A DNA stretch of 64,000 nt from Paenibacillus radicis (ex Xue et al. 2023) (GTDB taxonomy: Bacteria; Bacillota; Bacilli; Paenibacillales; NBRC-103111): NCBI RefSeq assembly GCF_024722015.1, contig NZ_JANQBD010000008.1:62001-126000 (forward strand), written 5' to 3'. Under the pieces are notes generated by a model that was given only the letters and a program-made list of their open reading frames with translations, did not search any database and had not been told where the DNA came from. Each line of letters opens with the position of its first letter. Positions within the stretch are counted from its first letter, which is position 1. Shown here piece after piece: positions 34,415 to 43,820 of the stretch. A program made the position numbers and the translations under genes.

Positions 34415-36550
34415 CTATTCGATAATAATTAGTTCATGATCCGCTACTGAATCCACTCGAACCGTTATCCATGAATCATCAAGAGTAGGAATAGCTTCAC
34501 GGCCAGCTACTTTTAACTGCACACTGCTCGGCTGTAGGCCCTCTAGTTTCAGTGAAACTGTAATTGGCCCCACCGGTAAGTATTCCTCCAAATAACCAGG
34601 ATGTTGATTAGCACCGCTAAGATTCACAATATGGAGAATTAATCTGTTCTCTTGTCGATACAGTTTGCAATCCAAATAACCAGGGCCTTCCACCTTCAAT
34701 GGGAGCTTATCCGCCGCAGCCCACTTTACCGCGTTTGCCAACAGTTCGCCCAGGTCCGGCAAATGGGTGCGGCCGTAACAACGGTCGACATCTCCGGCAA
34801 AGTAAAACAGGCGTCCTCCCGACGAATGCTGACCGGCAAGCATAACGGGAATATCCGTCTGCGGTGTTCTCACCCAGCTAAATTCCGGAGGATAAATGGG
34901 ATAGGACGGGATGTACGTCGCAAGCTCTGTCAAGCTTTCGTCCACTATCTGAACCCTATGGACCTGCCCGCCGAATGGGAGGATTTCGGTATTCTCGAAG
35001 CCGGCTAACACCTCATGCCGATTATCCGGAAGATTGAAATAATTATGTGCATTAAAAAATGCCCAATCCGACGATTGCTTACCAACGGCGCCTTCAACTT
35101 TAAACAAATGTTCCATTCCGGTTATGGATTGGAGAGGAAACCGGGCTCGCGTTTCGCCCCACTCGTTCAAGGTTGCGGAAGCGCCGGTAAATACAAGATT
35201 ACCTCCGGACTCTACAAACCTCTGCACAGCCAGACATTGAGAATCCGTCATCGCAGCCAGATCCGGTAGGATCAGCACTTCAAGATTTGCAGCCTCTCTT
35301 GCAATATGATCTGCATGTACGGGAATAAAGGGAATTCTTGCACGTGTCAATGCTCTAACAAAGCCATGCCAAGGAAGTTCCACTTTCTCGTACGTATCAT
35401 CATTCCCATAAAACTCGATATTCTCCTGACTCCAAATTAAGCCAACATTGGCAACGGGCCGTCGATTATATAAATAGCGTTCATTCTCCTCATGCCACTG
35501 CATGACCGGAGGCGCGTTGTCAAACTGGCGTCTATCCTTCTGAACCGCACCGACGTGATGGTACCAAGGAGATATTCCCCCTGCAATACCTTCCACCATC
35601 CACAGTCTGGTTTCGTTGGCCGGGTTGCTCCCCTGACGAAAGCTTCGCTCGCCTCGAATATAGTTAGACATGCTTTCAGGTATGATGCTGTCCCAGCCGG
35701 CAACCCCATGCAGCAAATGGCCGTTGAGGCTGTTCTGCTCGAAACCGTTCAAGGTGTCCCGCGATTGATGGTCACACATCATAATGACCGATCTTTCCCC
35801 AACTTCTTTAAGATCGCAGAAGGATGCATGTGTTTTTACCGGATTGGCATTGACCATTCCCAGCCACAAGCAATCGGCCCCGCCATGTTCTTGCGTAACC
35901 TGATTAAACAAATCCCAGTTCTCTGTACGGCAGCTGTAGCTCCATTTAATCCACTTGCGGTAAGCCGGATCATTCCAATTAGAGGCTGTGGGGAGCTCAA
36001 GCCCAACCTCAGCCTTAAACTTAGCCCTGCAATTCAGGCAATGACAAATACTTTTTCGTGAGACTCCAGTCCAGCTGTTATCCGTAAAACCATCCGGTCT
36101 GTAATTGACAATAATCTCCTTCAGTACTTCCGGTATGTACTTTTTATAATAGTCGCTGTTTATACAGGAAAAATAACGTCCCTCCACGATCAAAGGCTCA
36201 CCCTCGCTGTTGACGACAAACCAGTCAGGATGGGCATTGTAAAACTCCTTGGTTGCCCGGTTAATATCCATTCTGGCGAGAACAGAGAGCCCCTCCTGAC
36301 GGGCAGCAGCTGCCCAATCTCCGAACAAGTCTTGCTCGCCCAAGCCCTCCGCCCGATATTGCAGCTTTAGGGAGCTCGGGTAATAGGCGACAATTCCGCC
36401 TGCATTAATGATTACACCTTGAACTCTTGTCTTGCGCCAATATTCCTTCCACCACGATAAGTCACCGTAAACAGGATCCATTTCCGTGAGGTTGGTTTGG
36501 CCCCAGCGATAGGTTTTTCGGTACCAGGGTAGGGCTGCATCGTTAGACAT
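34415..36550 (-). CDS. GHL6-type glycoside hydrolase with beta-galactosidase trimerisation domain
   Basis: 711 residues, no signal peptide, so cytosolic. The N-terminal half (about 1-390) looks like a TIM barrel of the hypothetical glycosyl hydrolase 6 kind (DPVYGDLSWWKEYWRKTRVQ; GVIINAGGIVAYYPS; DGFTDNSWTGVSR). The middle (about 395-620) resembles the trimerisation domain of GH42 enzymes (VESGGNLVFTGAS; RLFYFAGDVDRCYG). Possible acids are in the GFTDNSW and VEGIAGG segments. ATG after GGAGA. It lies between two binding-protein genes and probably degrades the imported oligosaccharide. Linkage specificity unknown. Confidence 0.75.
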   Translation of the reverse strand: MSNDAALPWYRKTYRWGQTNLTEMDPVYGDLSWWKEYWRKTRVQGVIINAGGIVAYYPSSLKLQYRAEGLGEQDLFGDWAAAARQEGLSVLARMDINRATKEFYNAHPDWFVVNSEGEPLIVEGRYFSCINSDYYKKYIPEVLKEIIVNYRPDGFTDNSWTGVSRKSICHCLNCRAKFKAEVGLELPTASNWNDPAYRKWIKWSYSCRTENWDLFNQVTQEHGGADCLWLGMVNANPVKTHASFCDLKEVGERSVIMMCDHQSRDTLNGFEQNSLNGHLLHGVAGWDSIIPESMSNYIRGERSFRQGSNPANETRLWMVEGIAGGISPWYHHVGAVQKDRRQFDNAPPVMQWHEENERYLYNRRPVANVGLIWSQENIEFYGNDDTYEKVELPWHGFVRALTRARIPFIPVHADHIAREAANLEVLILPDLAAMTDSQCLAVQRFVESGGNLVFTGASATLNEWGETRARFPLQSITGMEHLFKVEGAVGKQSSDWAFFNAHNYFNLPDNRHEVLAGFENTEILPFGGQVHRVQIVDESLTELATYIPSYPIYPPEFSWVRTPQTDIPVMLAGQHSSGGRLFYFAGDVDRCYGRTHLPDLGELLANAVKWAAADKLPLKVEGPGYLDCKLYRQENRLILHIVNLSGANQHPGYLEEYLPVGPITVSLKLEGLQPSSVQLKVAGREAIPTLDDSWITVRVDSVADHELIIIE

Positions 36551-36565
36551 GATCGCAAATCTCCT

Positions 36566-38083
36566 CTATTTCATATATTCGTAAGCTTTCGCCAGCTCTT
36601 GATAGGCTTTCTTAAATTCCGGCATGCTGTTCAGCTTGCTTACGTAAGCTCTGTACTCGTCCATGGAAATCTTGCCAATAATAGCCTTGGTCATATTCGA
36701 TTTCCATTCATCGGCATATTTAGGCCAGACCTCCGTCCAACCGTTTGAATAAAGACCTGTGAACGGATTTACAAAGCCAAAGCTTTCATAATCAGCGACC
36801 TCACGATGTTTGGAATCATTGTATTCCTTGGGAGCGGCCGGATTATCTACCTTGCCCCACTTGGTATAAGCCAGGACGGTCACTCCAAGACTTGTTGTAT
36901 TGATCTCTCTCCTGGCAAGCTCTGTTGGAACTCTTTGGCCATTCACCACTTTATAATGGACGTTCTCAACACCGTTGTAGGCATAATCCGTAATTTCCTG
37001 TGAGGCGCTCGCCTCCAAGTACTTCAAGATCCTCTTCACCTTCGCTTCCGGGACTTTCTTTGAAATATAGAAGCCGCCGTTAACCCCGCTCGACAGCTCA
37101 ACGGCGTAGCCATTGGGTCCCTTGAGCGGTGGAAGAGCAATAAATTTAGCCTCTGGCTGTACTTTCTTGGCGGCTGTCTCAAAGTCGTAGTGATAACGTG
37201 TGCCGCGAACGTAAGACGCCGCCCTTCCAGCTGAAACAGCCTCCTGCGCCTGACTGATTTTCATGGTAGGAAATTCTTTGGCAAGAATACCATCGCTGTA
37301 CAATTGACGGAACCAGCCGACCATTTCCGTATAGGAGTCCGTCAATTGATGCCAGATCATCCCCCCTTCACGGTCGTAGGTTGCTGTGAATGCGCCAAAA
37401 GCAGCTTCAAACACCCCGTCGCCATCATTTATGATGACGCCATGTCCGATTAGGCCAATCGTACCGACTCTCGAAGGATTATGGTCGACTATTTTTTTTA
37501 GCGCATCACGGTATTCGTCCAAAGTAGTTGGAACAGGGATATTTAATTGATCAAGCCAGTCTTTACGGATGTTAAGCGACAGGTCGATTCTTGATCGGGA
37601 CCGCGGAAGCGCATAGATTTTCCCGTCCATGGATAGACCCTTCAAAGCATTTGGAGGCGTATTGTTTTTAATGTTAGGAAATTGGCTCAGATCGCCTAGA
37701 AACGGCGTTAGATCCCAGAATGCTTTGTTTTGTATGGCGCTCTGCATTGAAGGGGACAGCTGCTGGCTTGGATAAGCAATGATATCCGGCAAATTTCCGG
37801 AAGCGAGAATCAAGTCTATCTTGGTATTGAAATCCCCTGAAGGTATCCATTCCGGATCCAGCTTAATGTGGAGGCGCTTTTGCAGCTCCGTCCAGAATGC
37901 ATTGTTCATGTCCGGCAATTCGCTGTACAATCCTCCTATGATTCTGACATGTAGGGGACCGTTGTCGGCTTCCCCATTAGCCGTTGTCCTCGGCGGCGGC
38001 AGCTCCGGTGAACATCCACCGATCAAGAGCACCAAAGCGGATACGATAACCCAGATTCTTATTCGATAGGAGTTAATTAGCAT
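36566..38083 (-). CDS. Sugar ABC transporter binding lipoprotein (LplA-like), copy 1
   Basis: 505 residues from ATG 38083 (GGAGG 6 nt upstream); a longer in-frame start exists but would spoil the signal peptide. Lipobox LIGGC (Cys 24). Shares long identical stretches with copy 2 (GGLYSELPDMNNAFWTELQK; IPVPTTLDEYRDALKK; ASQEITDYAYNGVE). First structural gene after the AraC-type sensor. Two binding proteins for one permease pair suggests that two related ligands are captured. Confidence 0.92.
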   Translation of the reverse strand: MLINSYRIRIWVIVSALVLLIGGCSPELPPPRTTANGEADNGPLHVRIIGGLYSELPDMNNAFWTELQKRLHIKLDPEWIPSGDFNTKIDLILASGNLPDIIAYPSQQLSPSMQSAIQNKAFWDLTPFLGDLSQFPNIKNNTPPNALKGLSMDGKIYALPRSRSRIDLSLNIRKDWLDQLNIPVPTTLDEYRDALKKIVDHNPSRVGTIGLIGHGVIINDGDGVFEAAFGAFTATYDREGGMIWHQLTDSYTEMVGWFRQLYSDGILAKEFPTMKISQAQEAVSAGRAASYVRGTRYHYDFETAAKKVQPEAKFIALPPLKGPNGYAVELSSGVNGGFYISKKVPEAKVKRILKYLEASASQEITDYAYNGVENVHYKVVNGQRVPTELARREINTTSLGVTVLAYTKWGKVDNPAAPKEYNDSKHREVADYESFGFVNPFTGLYSNGWTEVWPKYADEWKSNMTKAIIGKISMDEYRAYVSKLNSMPEFKKAYQELAKAYEYMK

Positions 38084-38234
38084 GTTAACCCTCCGCTTAA
38101 TGGATTGTCGGCGCCTATCCCTAATGATAAGCAACCAAGCAGATAAAAAAAGAGACAATCATTGACTTATCAAAAATTGTCCTCGCAAAGCTGGATATTA
38201 GGGGGTAATGACCCATTCAGGAAAATATTGTCTG

Positions 38235-40523
38235 TCATTTAACGAACTCTCTTTGCTTGGTTCTGTATTGTCCAGGTGTCATATGAGTATGCTTTTGAAA
38301 CATCCGCGTTAGATTCCTTTCCGAATATCCGATCTTGGATGCGATTTCTCCAATGCTCATGCCCGTTTCATCCATCAATCGGCTGGCTTCCTTAATTTTA
38401 CATTCCTGCACATATTCCAGAAACTGGACTCCTTTCTCTTTCTTAAACAAACGGCTTAAATAGGAAGGGCTCATGTCTACTATCTCTGCAATATGTGTAA
38501 GCAAAATATCATCGTAGATGTGGTTATGGATATATTGAACGACAAGCTGGATGGCACTTGCTACATTGGATTTACGGTTTCGGATTTGTTGGAACAGCGG
38601 AAACAGCTCATACACATACCAATCATACACCTCGCCCGGGGTTTGCCGTTCTTTCAATTGACCGATTAAATCATGCTCGATCAATTCCACGTATGCGACG
38701 GTATCTTGCTGTTCTAAGGATTCCATAAGTGAGTGCAATAAAGTAAAATAACCATGGGTTATTACGATATACGACTCGGAAGCACGTAAGGCCCGCACAT
38801 ATTCGGACAGATTAGATTTTGCCGTACTTAAATCGCCATTTAACAATGCCGTTACGACAGACTGCTTAAGATGAGATGGATAATAATAATTTCCGTGCTT
38901 TTTTACCGGTTGTGCCTCTTCTGCGTTTATAACGGAAACACTTTCAAGATAAGTGCGGTTTTGCAAAGCCAGCAGAGCCTCCCGGTAGGATGACGAAATA
39001 TCGGTAAAGCTAGAATGTACCCTGCCAATTCCTACAAAAGCAGACAGCTTCAAATAATGTTGAATAGACTCCACAATTAATTGGCCAAATTCCATCACCT
39101 TATCAAGAAGCTCAGAAGCCGATAGCTCCTCATCCGAGAAAATAACGGCCACAGCTCGATTCTGGCTGTCCTGAATAACTTCCCCTTGAAACCGATCGAC
39201 CTTTACCAGAAGCTCATTCATCACATTCTTCATCATGAAAGCAATAATGGCCCGATCGTTAGAGCTAAACCTTCGATCCTTATGCAGATCACCAATGGTC
39301 ACCACCAACACGAGATAGCTTCGATGGGACATAATTTCATGGATTTGATGATGGGAACGGATCAGCTTGTCATTCACATAGCTCTCTTCAACCAACTGTT
39401 GGAAAAACCTTTCTTTAAGAACCGGCTTCAGCTCGTCCACATCATGAATTAATTGGTCGGACTGCTGCTTTAGATAAGACATGCATTGTTCAATAAATGA
39501 GATTTCATTCGTATGGATAGACTTCGCATTGGAAGAATTTAACGATTTGCCCAAATGCATGAGGCGACGAATCGGCTTATACACATTAAATGAGGTTAAC
39601 AACGTCAGTAAAATGCTTAATACGAAGAAGAAGGTGACCGTAATTATGACAAAGGAACGTATCCAGCTAATGCTGCTGACAATTTCCTTCTGGGGAATCA
39701 TAGAAATATAAGTTCGATCAAAGGAGGTTTTTAAATAGGTGTATAGCACTTCATCCTGGAAAAAGGACCCCGAGCTGTCTTCGATTCCCCTGATGGTTTG
39801 CATGAAGTGTGCGGCGCTCATATTATCAAATACGCCATATTCCCCTGTCCTGAGAAGCACCTCTTGCTGCGGGCCTAATATGAGTACAGATTCCACCGTT
39901 GGGCTATCGATATATTTGGCTATTTCACGAGTATCGGCATGAATCAAAAGCGCACCCAAGTTTTTATTATTGCCGTTAACCACGGGCAGCTGCCTCACAA
40001 AGGTCAGGTACCCCTTCTTCCCCGAATAAGGCAAATATCCCCACTTAGAGGATGCTTCCCAGCTCATAGCTGTCCTCAAATCTTGATTATCCTTATAGAA
40101 ACGCTCGGGGATATATCCGTAGTTATTAGAGATAGCTCCCTCTGCTTTGCTGTTATAATAAACAATGTCCACAATGAAGTCATTGGAGTTTTTCTTTTTG
40201 TCCAGCATTTCATTAATTTCTCCGTGGCCTAGCACATTGTTTGTGAAATCTTGATCATACATAGAGTTGGTTACGATAGGACTGGATGCTATTGAATAGG
40301 AATCGAGCTCAAGGTTCTGAAATATACGTTCTACCCGATCCTTGGAAATCAACAAGGAAGCTTTAGCATCGTTAACAATGTTCTCCATAGCAGATTTCAT
40401 CGCAAAATGATAGTAAACGCTTCCAATTAATATGATAGGAACGCAGGCCGAAATACATCCAAAAATAATAATCCGGCTTAAATATTTCTTTTGCCTTAGC
40501 GCATCGAACCGACTCATACTCAT
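38235..40523 (-). CDS. AraC-family membrane sensor-regulator (YesS-like)
   Basis: About 763 residues. An N-terminal membrane helix (about 14-36), an extracellular sensor region (about 37-285, Cache-like), a second helix (about 288-312), a linker region, and a C-terminal AraC double HTH (about 660-763: LTHIAEIVDMSPSYLSRLFK and MSIGEIASKIGYSERNLTRM). This one-piece layout is typical of Paenibacillaceae regulators placed next to Lpl/Yes-type transporters. ATG 40523 follows GGAGG by 4 nt; ATG 40517 is equally possible. Likely activates the downstream operon when its sugar or the loaded binding protein is present. Confidence 0.88.
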   Translation of the reverse strand: MSMSRFDALRQKKYLSRIIIFGCISACVPIILIGSVYYHFAMKSAMENIVNDAKASLLISKDRVERIFQNLELDSYSIASSPIVTNSMYDQDFTNNVLGHGEINEMLDKKKNSNDFIVDIVYYNSKAEGAISNNYGYIPERFYKDNQDLRTAMSWEASSKWGYLPYSGKKGYLTFVRQLPVVNGNNKNLGALLIHADTREIAKYIDSPTVESVLILGPQQEVLLRTGEYGVFDNMSAAHFMQTIRGIEDSSGSFFQDEVLYTYLKTSFDRTYISMIPQKEIVSSISWIRSFVIITVTFFFVLSILLTLLTSFNVYKPIRRLMHLGKSLNSSNAKSIHTNEISFIEQCMSYLKQQSDQLIHDVDELKPVLKERFFQQLVEESYVNDKLIRSHHQIHEIMSHRSYLVLVVTIGDLHKDRRFSSNDRAIIAFMMKNVMNELLVKVDRFQGEVIQDSQNRAVAVIFSDEELSASELLDKVMEFGQLIVESIQHYLKLSAFVGIGRVHSSFTDISSSYREALLALQNRTYLESVSVINAEEAQPVKKHGNYYYPSHLKQSVVTALLNGDLSTAKSNLSEYVRALRASESYIVITHGYFTLLHSLMESLEQQDTVAYVELIEHDLIGQLKERQTPGEVYDWYVYELFPLFQQIRNRKSNVASAIQLVVQYIHNHIYDDILLTHIAEIVDMSPSYLSRLFKKEKGVQFLEYVQECKIKEASRLMDETGMSIGEIASKIGYSERNLTRMFQKHTHMTPGQYRTKQREFVK

Positions 40524-40676
40524 AATACCTCCATAAGAAAAACATGTCTTACTAATACTTTCCACGTCGTTAATTGCATCACCTTTTCCAGTTTAGAAAA
40601 ATTTTGTAAAGTAAGCTCATTGCTGCTTGTCCTATTAAATTTCCCGGGCTACACCTTATGGCGCCTAAATAAAATG

Positions 40677-40716
40677 AAAACAGCCGCCCCCCGTATCAAG
40701 CGGAAAACGGCTGTTA
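40677..40716. terminator. Hairpin upstream of the sugar sensor gene
   Basis: AAACAGCCG with CGGCTGTT form an 8-bp stem over a 21-nt loop. Lies in the 590-nt gap (40524-41115) together with an element copy; no gene seen in the gap. Confidence 0.5.
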
Positions 40717-40984
40717 ATATTTACTTTATTGCTCACTCATTAATTCCCCTTATGGGTTTAGCGTAATGTAAAATAGTATTTAGGATCGTTATAGCCCATG
40801 ATAATCGTCAGTATGTTCCAATGAGTACCTAGAGCGATTAGCTTTCCCATATATTTTATTTATTGATTACTTCATTTTTCGGCTAATCCCCGAGTCAGTG
40901 ATCTTATCTTCTATAATGATGTGTTGCATAAAAATCAGTAGCAATATTATATTTGACACCAGAAAAAAATTCCTTTTTATGTAA

Positions 40985-41083
40985 TTTCAACTACGCAAAA
41001 CTACCCGATAGCGTAATAAAGCTGCCGGTCATTTCCCGGCAGCTTCATCTTGTTGTTATTCAGATCTCGTGTCCATTTATTCT
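40985..41083 (+). repeat. Intergenic element, full copy
   Basis: Left box AAAACTACCCGATAGCGTAA, hairpin AAGCTGCCGG tcattt CCGGCAGCTT (41019-41044), right box TTATTCAGATCTCGTGTCC. It lies about 30 nt 3' of the NUDIX gene. Confidence 0.8.
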
Positions 41084-41115
41084 CAATTACATATAAAACT
41101 ACTCCCCTAACACCT

Positions 41116-41846
41116 TTAACCCTTGTTTGGCGACGCCCACACCAATTGAACGCTATTAAACTTGTATTGTCTTTCATGAGATTGTAAATGACTGTAAATC
41201 AAACTTAACACCTTATCATAATAAGATTCTTCATGCGGAACGAATCGATCTTTCCCCACATTTTCATCAAAACACACCCTATTTCCGAGCTCATCAATTA
41301 CGAAACCTTCAATATTAATTTCGTCTATGTCATTTTTCCAAAGTGAATGAAATTCATTAAAGTTAGCCTTTATAATTCCTGATACTTCTTCTTTTTGCAA
41401 AGTAAAATCATCAAATGAATTTTTTGATTCAAAAAGATAAACATGAGCTAGCTCTTTATCAATGAGTTCTTTTCTTTTAACACAATAATTTATAACCCCT
41501 AATGATATAAGTTCGGTTATGGATACGTTAATGCCGATTTCTTCTCGAACTTCCCGGACACCATCTTCTATCGTTTCATGAGCTAAAATATGCCCTGCTG
41601 CTGTAATATCAAAAAGGGATGGATAGTCCTTTTTTGTATCACTACGAATCTGCAAATAAATATAATCTTGACCTGCCTCTTTATATATGAACCAACAATG
41701 GAATGTTTCATGCCAGTAGCCGATTTTATGAACTTCACTTCTAGTAGCTACACCTATCGGTTTCTTATCATCATCAAAATTTCGCGATGAACTTGTTCTG
41801 ACTGTATATCAAAGCAAGTAAATTTTTTATCACCATTATATTCCAT
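41116..41846 (-). pseudogene. NUDIX hydrolase with a frameshift near its N-terminus
   Basis: The conserved body is open from about 41783 to the stop at 41116. It includes the segments KIGYWHETFHCWFI and DYIYLQIRSDTKKDYP, then the NUDIX box GHILAHETIEDGVREVREEI (key residues G, E, R, EE). These are typical of Idi-like NUDIX proteins. No start codon lies in that frame before the body; the natural-looking start ATG 41846 (MEYNGDKKFTCFDIQSEQVH) is one base out of frame, the shift falling near 41776-41783 (AATTTTGATGATGAT). Either a true inactivation, or a sequencing error. The ATG lies 9 nt from the next element copy, leaving no room for a promoter. Confidence 0.75.
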
Positions 41847-41849
41847 ATT

Positions 41850-41950
41850 ATTACTTCATTATCCTGCCAGTTACTTCAACGAAAATGGCAGCCGATCGTT
41901 TGGTGTCGGCTGCCGTCATGTCTTATTTAATTATCGTCTTAATCTTCATT
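41850..41950 (+). repeat. Intergenic element, full copy
   Basis: Left box TCATTATCCTGCCAGTTACT, hairpin TGGCAGCCGA tcgtttggtg TCGGCTGCCG (41886-41914), right box TTAATTATCGTCTTAATC. It is squeezed between the NUDIX start (4 nt) and the stop of the Asp-box lipoprotein gene (18 nt). Confidence 0.88.
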
Positions 41951-41967
41951 TGGTCAGAATATTCCCA

Positions 41968-43107
41968 TCAATCCAACATGTAGATTCTCCACTCTTTGCT
42001 ACTTTGCTGCTTTCGTACACAGACCGCTATAGTTCCGATTGGATCATCTTTATCATCCGTTTGATATCGAAGCCCCACACAAAACTGATCCTGAGTAGCT
42101 TCTTCGTTTGATGGCGGATATGCTCCGATAAAAGTATATCTGTGCTTCTTCATTGGCTCAATCCACGATTCGGATGCCCCCTGTACAAACAGCTTACCGA
42201 TTTTCTGCTCATCTTGAGCTAACCAGTGATCGGCAAAGCGTTTTATGATGTCAAGAGCCGCTGGATCGCCATGAAATCGCAGGATGGATGCCGTTTTGAA
42301 GAGATGCCAGTTTGAGCCGTTGTCTGTTGTTTCGTAATAAATGGTATCTGATTCCTTTTCCTTTATAAAATCGGCCCTGACCGTTCCTATCCCATCCTTA
42401 CTAATTTGTGGTGGATATGCCATCCCGAATTGAAAGTCCCTCTTATGTGGAAACTCTTGCAATCTCCAGTTCTTCCCGCTGTCAGTTGTACGATAGAAGG
42501 GAATCACATCTTTCTTCTTGTAGGAAGAAGTTATATAACCTACCCCATTCTCTTGAATCATCATTGAAGTGACATACCCGCTGATACTAGATGTTAAGTC
42601 ACAATTTAAGGTCCATGTTGTTCCGCCGTCTTTTGATAAATATAGCGTTTTTTTGGCTAAATCCCCTTCTGGCTCCGATTGCAGCATGATCCAAGATGGT
42701 CCATTTTGATGAAGTGATGCCAGGATATGATCTTGATCTACTTCAGCCTCCCATGCCTGCTCGATTGGTAGTTGATTGGAGTTCCAATTTTTCCCATGGT
42801 TATCCGTACGATAGACTTGGAGCCCCGTCTTGATGCTGGCATTTGGTGGTCGGTCGACCGTCCATCCTGTCAAATCGCCTTCATTATAAAAATATATCCG
42901 ATTTCCGCTTGTTAATGGCATGGGAAAACCACTCAACACGACTGGGGTAGGCATAGTCTCAGGAGTTTCGACAGGATCCTGGCTAAGAGTTTCGATTGAC
43001 GCAGGAGTTTTCTGGGAAGACTGAACATTTTCCGGTTTAGAATTATCACAACCTGCAGTAAGTATGGTAACCAGCATCAAGGTTTGGATGATCAAATGTA
43101 TTTTCAA
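41968..43107 (-). CDS. Lipoprotein with Asp-box (BNR/sialidase-like) repeats
   Basis: 379 residues: lipobox LTAGC (Cys 20), a Thr/Pro/Ser linker (about 25-57), then a beta-propeller-like domain with four Asp-box motifs (RTDNHGKNWN, LSKDGGTTWTL, RTTDSGKNWRL, ETTDNGSNWHL). The catalytic arginines of true sialidases are not evident, so a binding or structural propeller is more likely. The last 110 residues form a separate domain. TTG start after GGAGG (10 nt). Attached to the outer face of the membrane. Confidence 0.78.
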   Translation of the reverse strand: MKIHLIIQTLMLVTILTAGCDNSKPENVQSSQKTPASIETLSQDPVETPETMPTPVVLSGFPMPLTSGNRIYFYNEGDLTGWTVDRPPNASIKTGLQVYRTDNHGKNWNSNQLPIEQAWEAEVDQDHILASLHQNGPSWIMLQSEPEGDLAKKTLYLSKDGGTTWTLNCDLTSSISGYVTSMMIQENGVGYITSSYKKKDVIPFYRTTDSGKNWRLQEFPHKRDFQFGMAYPPQISKDGIGTVRADFIKEKESDTIYYETTDNGSNWHLFKTASILRFHGDPAALDIIKRFADHWLAQDEQKIGKLFVQGASESWIEPMKKHRYTFIGAYPPSNEEATQDQFCVGLRYQTDDKDDPIGTIAVCVRKQQSSKEWRIYMLD

Positions 43108-43261
43108 TTCGTGCCTGTCCTCCTTTATTTGCCTCGTCGCTCCAACTTCATTTAATGAATAAGTGGTGTTACTTGAAGAGGTTTCCGAGTACGTGGACAG
43201 CCCTTCTTTTTATTGAACTAACGTTTTGCTCCATTCACCAAAGATTTCAACCCCCATTTGA

Positions 43262-43352
43262 TTGTTAAAAAAACATTAGCACAACGCGGCTACCGATCCA
43301 TACCGGCAGCCGCGTTCTTATTGAGCTATAGTTCCCGGTTAGCTGAGCGATT
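43262..43352 (+). repeat. Intergenic element, canonical full copy
   Basis: Left box worn (AACATTAGCACAA), hairpin CGCGGCTaCCG...CGGCAGCCGCG (43285-43315), right box TTATTGAGCTATAGTTCCCG plus GTTAGCTGAG. A second right-box-like stretch TTTTTATTGAACTAACGTTT is at 43207-43226. The stop of the 68-residue gene is 8 nt away. Confidence 0.9.
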
Positions 43353-43359
43353 GATCAAA

Positions 43360-43566
43360 TTATTTGTCTTTTTCGTAATTATCAATTAGCATAAATTCTT
43401 TAACTTCACGATAAGCAATGTACACAGGTTGCCTTCCTATATCAATCCAGAGTGAAAATATCTCCGATCCTATCCGTTTAATATCCGTAAGTTCACCAGA
43501 GATCTTCGATCCATTCTCAAATATAATTCTATAATGTTTACCTAATTCCAGATTCTCGGACACCAC
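43360..43566 (-). CDS. Small hypothetical protein, SH3/Sm-barrel-like
   Basis: 68 residues, beta-rich with alternating strands (KHYRIIFENGSKISGELTDI; EIFSLWIDIGRQPVYIAYRE), which recalls small barrel proteins. Begins with GTG GTG and a poor ribosome site, so the exact start is unsure. Its own gene-plus-element unit. Family not recognised. The 254 nt to the next gene contain an inverted AAAAAAGCCGCTCG region but no further gene. Confidence 0.55.
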   Translation of the reverse strand: MVSENLELGKHYRIIFENGSKISGELTDIKRIGSEIFSLWIDIGRQPVYIAYREVKEFMLIDNYEKDK

Positions 43567-43820
43567 TTTTCATTAAGCACATTAACAAATGACATTTAGC
43601 TTTCTCCCCCTTTATTTTATTACCAATTTCTTCATAAGCACTGCTATTTCCTGCAAAGGTTGTACTAAAGTAACCTTCCCGTTACTTACTTCTTGCACAG
43701 ACAGCATAATACAACAAAAAAGCCGCTCGCTTGCTTTTTACGCGCGCGTGCCCCTAATCAACTCTTTCTCCAGTGGACTAAGTTCAAAATTAGTTTTCAT
43801 TTGAGAGTGAAGAATAGGCA

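Noticed and set aside
41968..43107. Sialidase call for the Asp-box lipoprotein
   Set aside because: Asp-boxes are present, but the arginine triad and other catalytic residues of sialidases could not be placed, so only a beta-propeller-like call is made.
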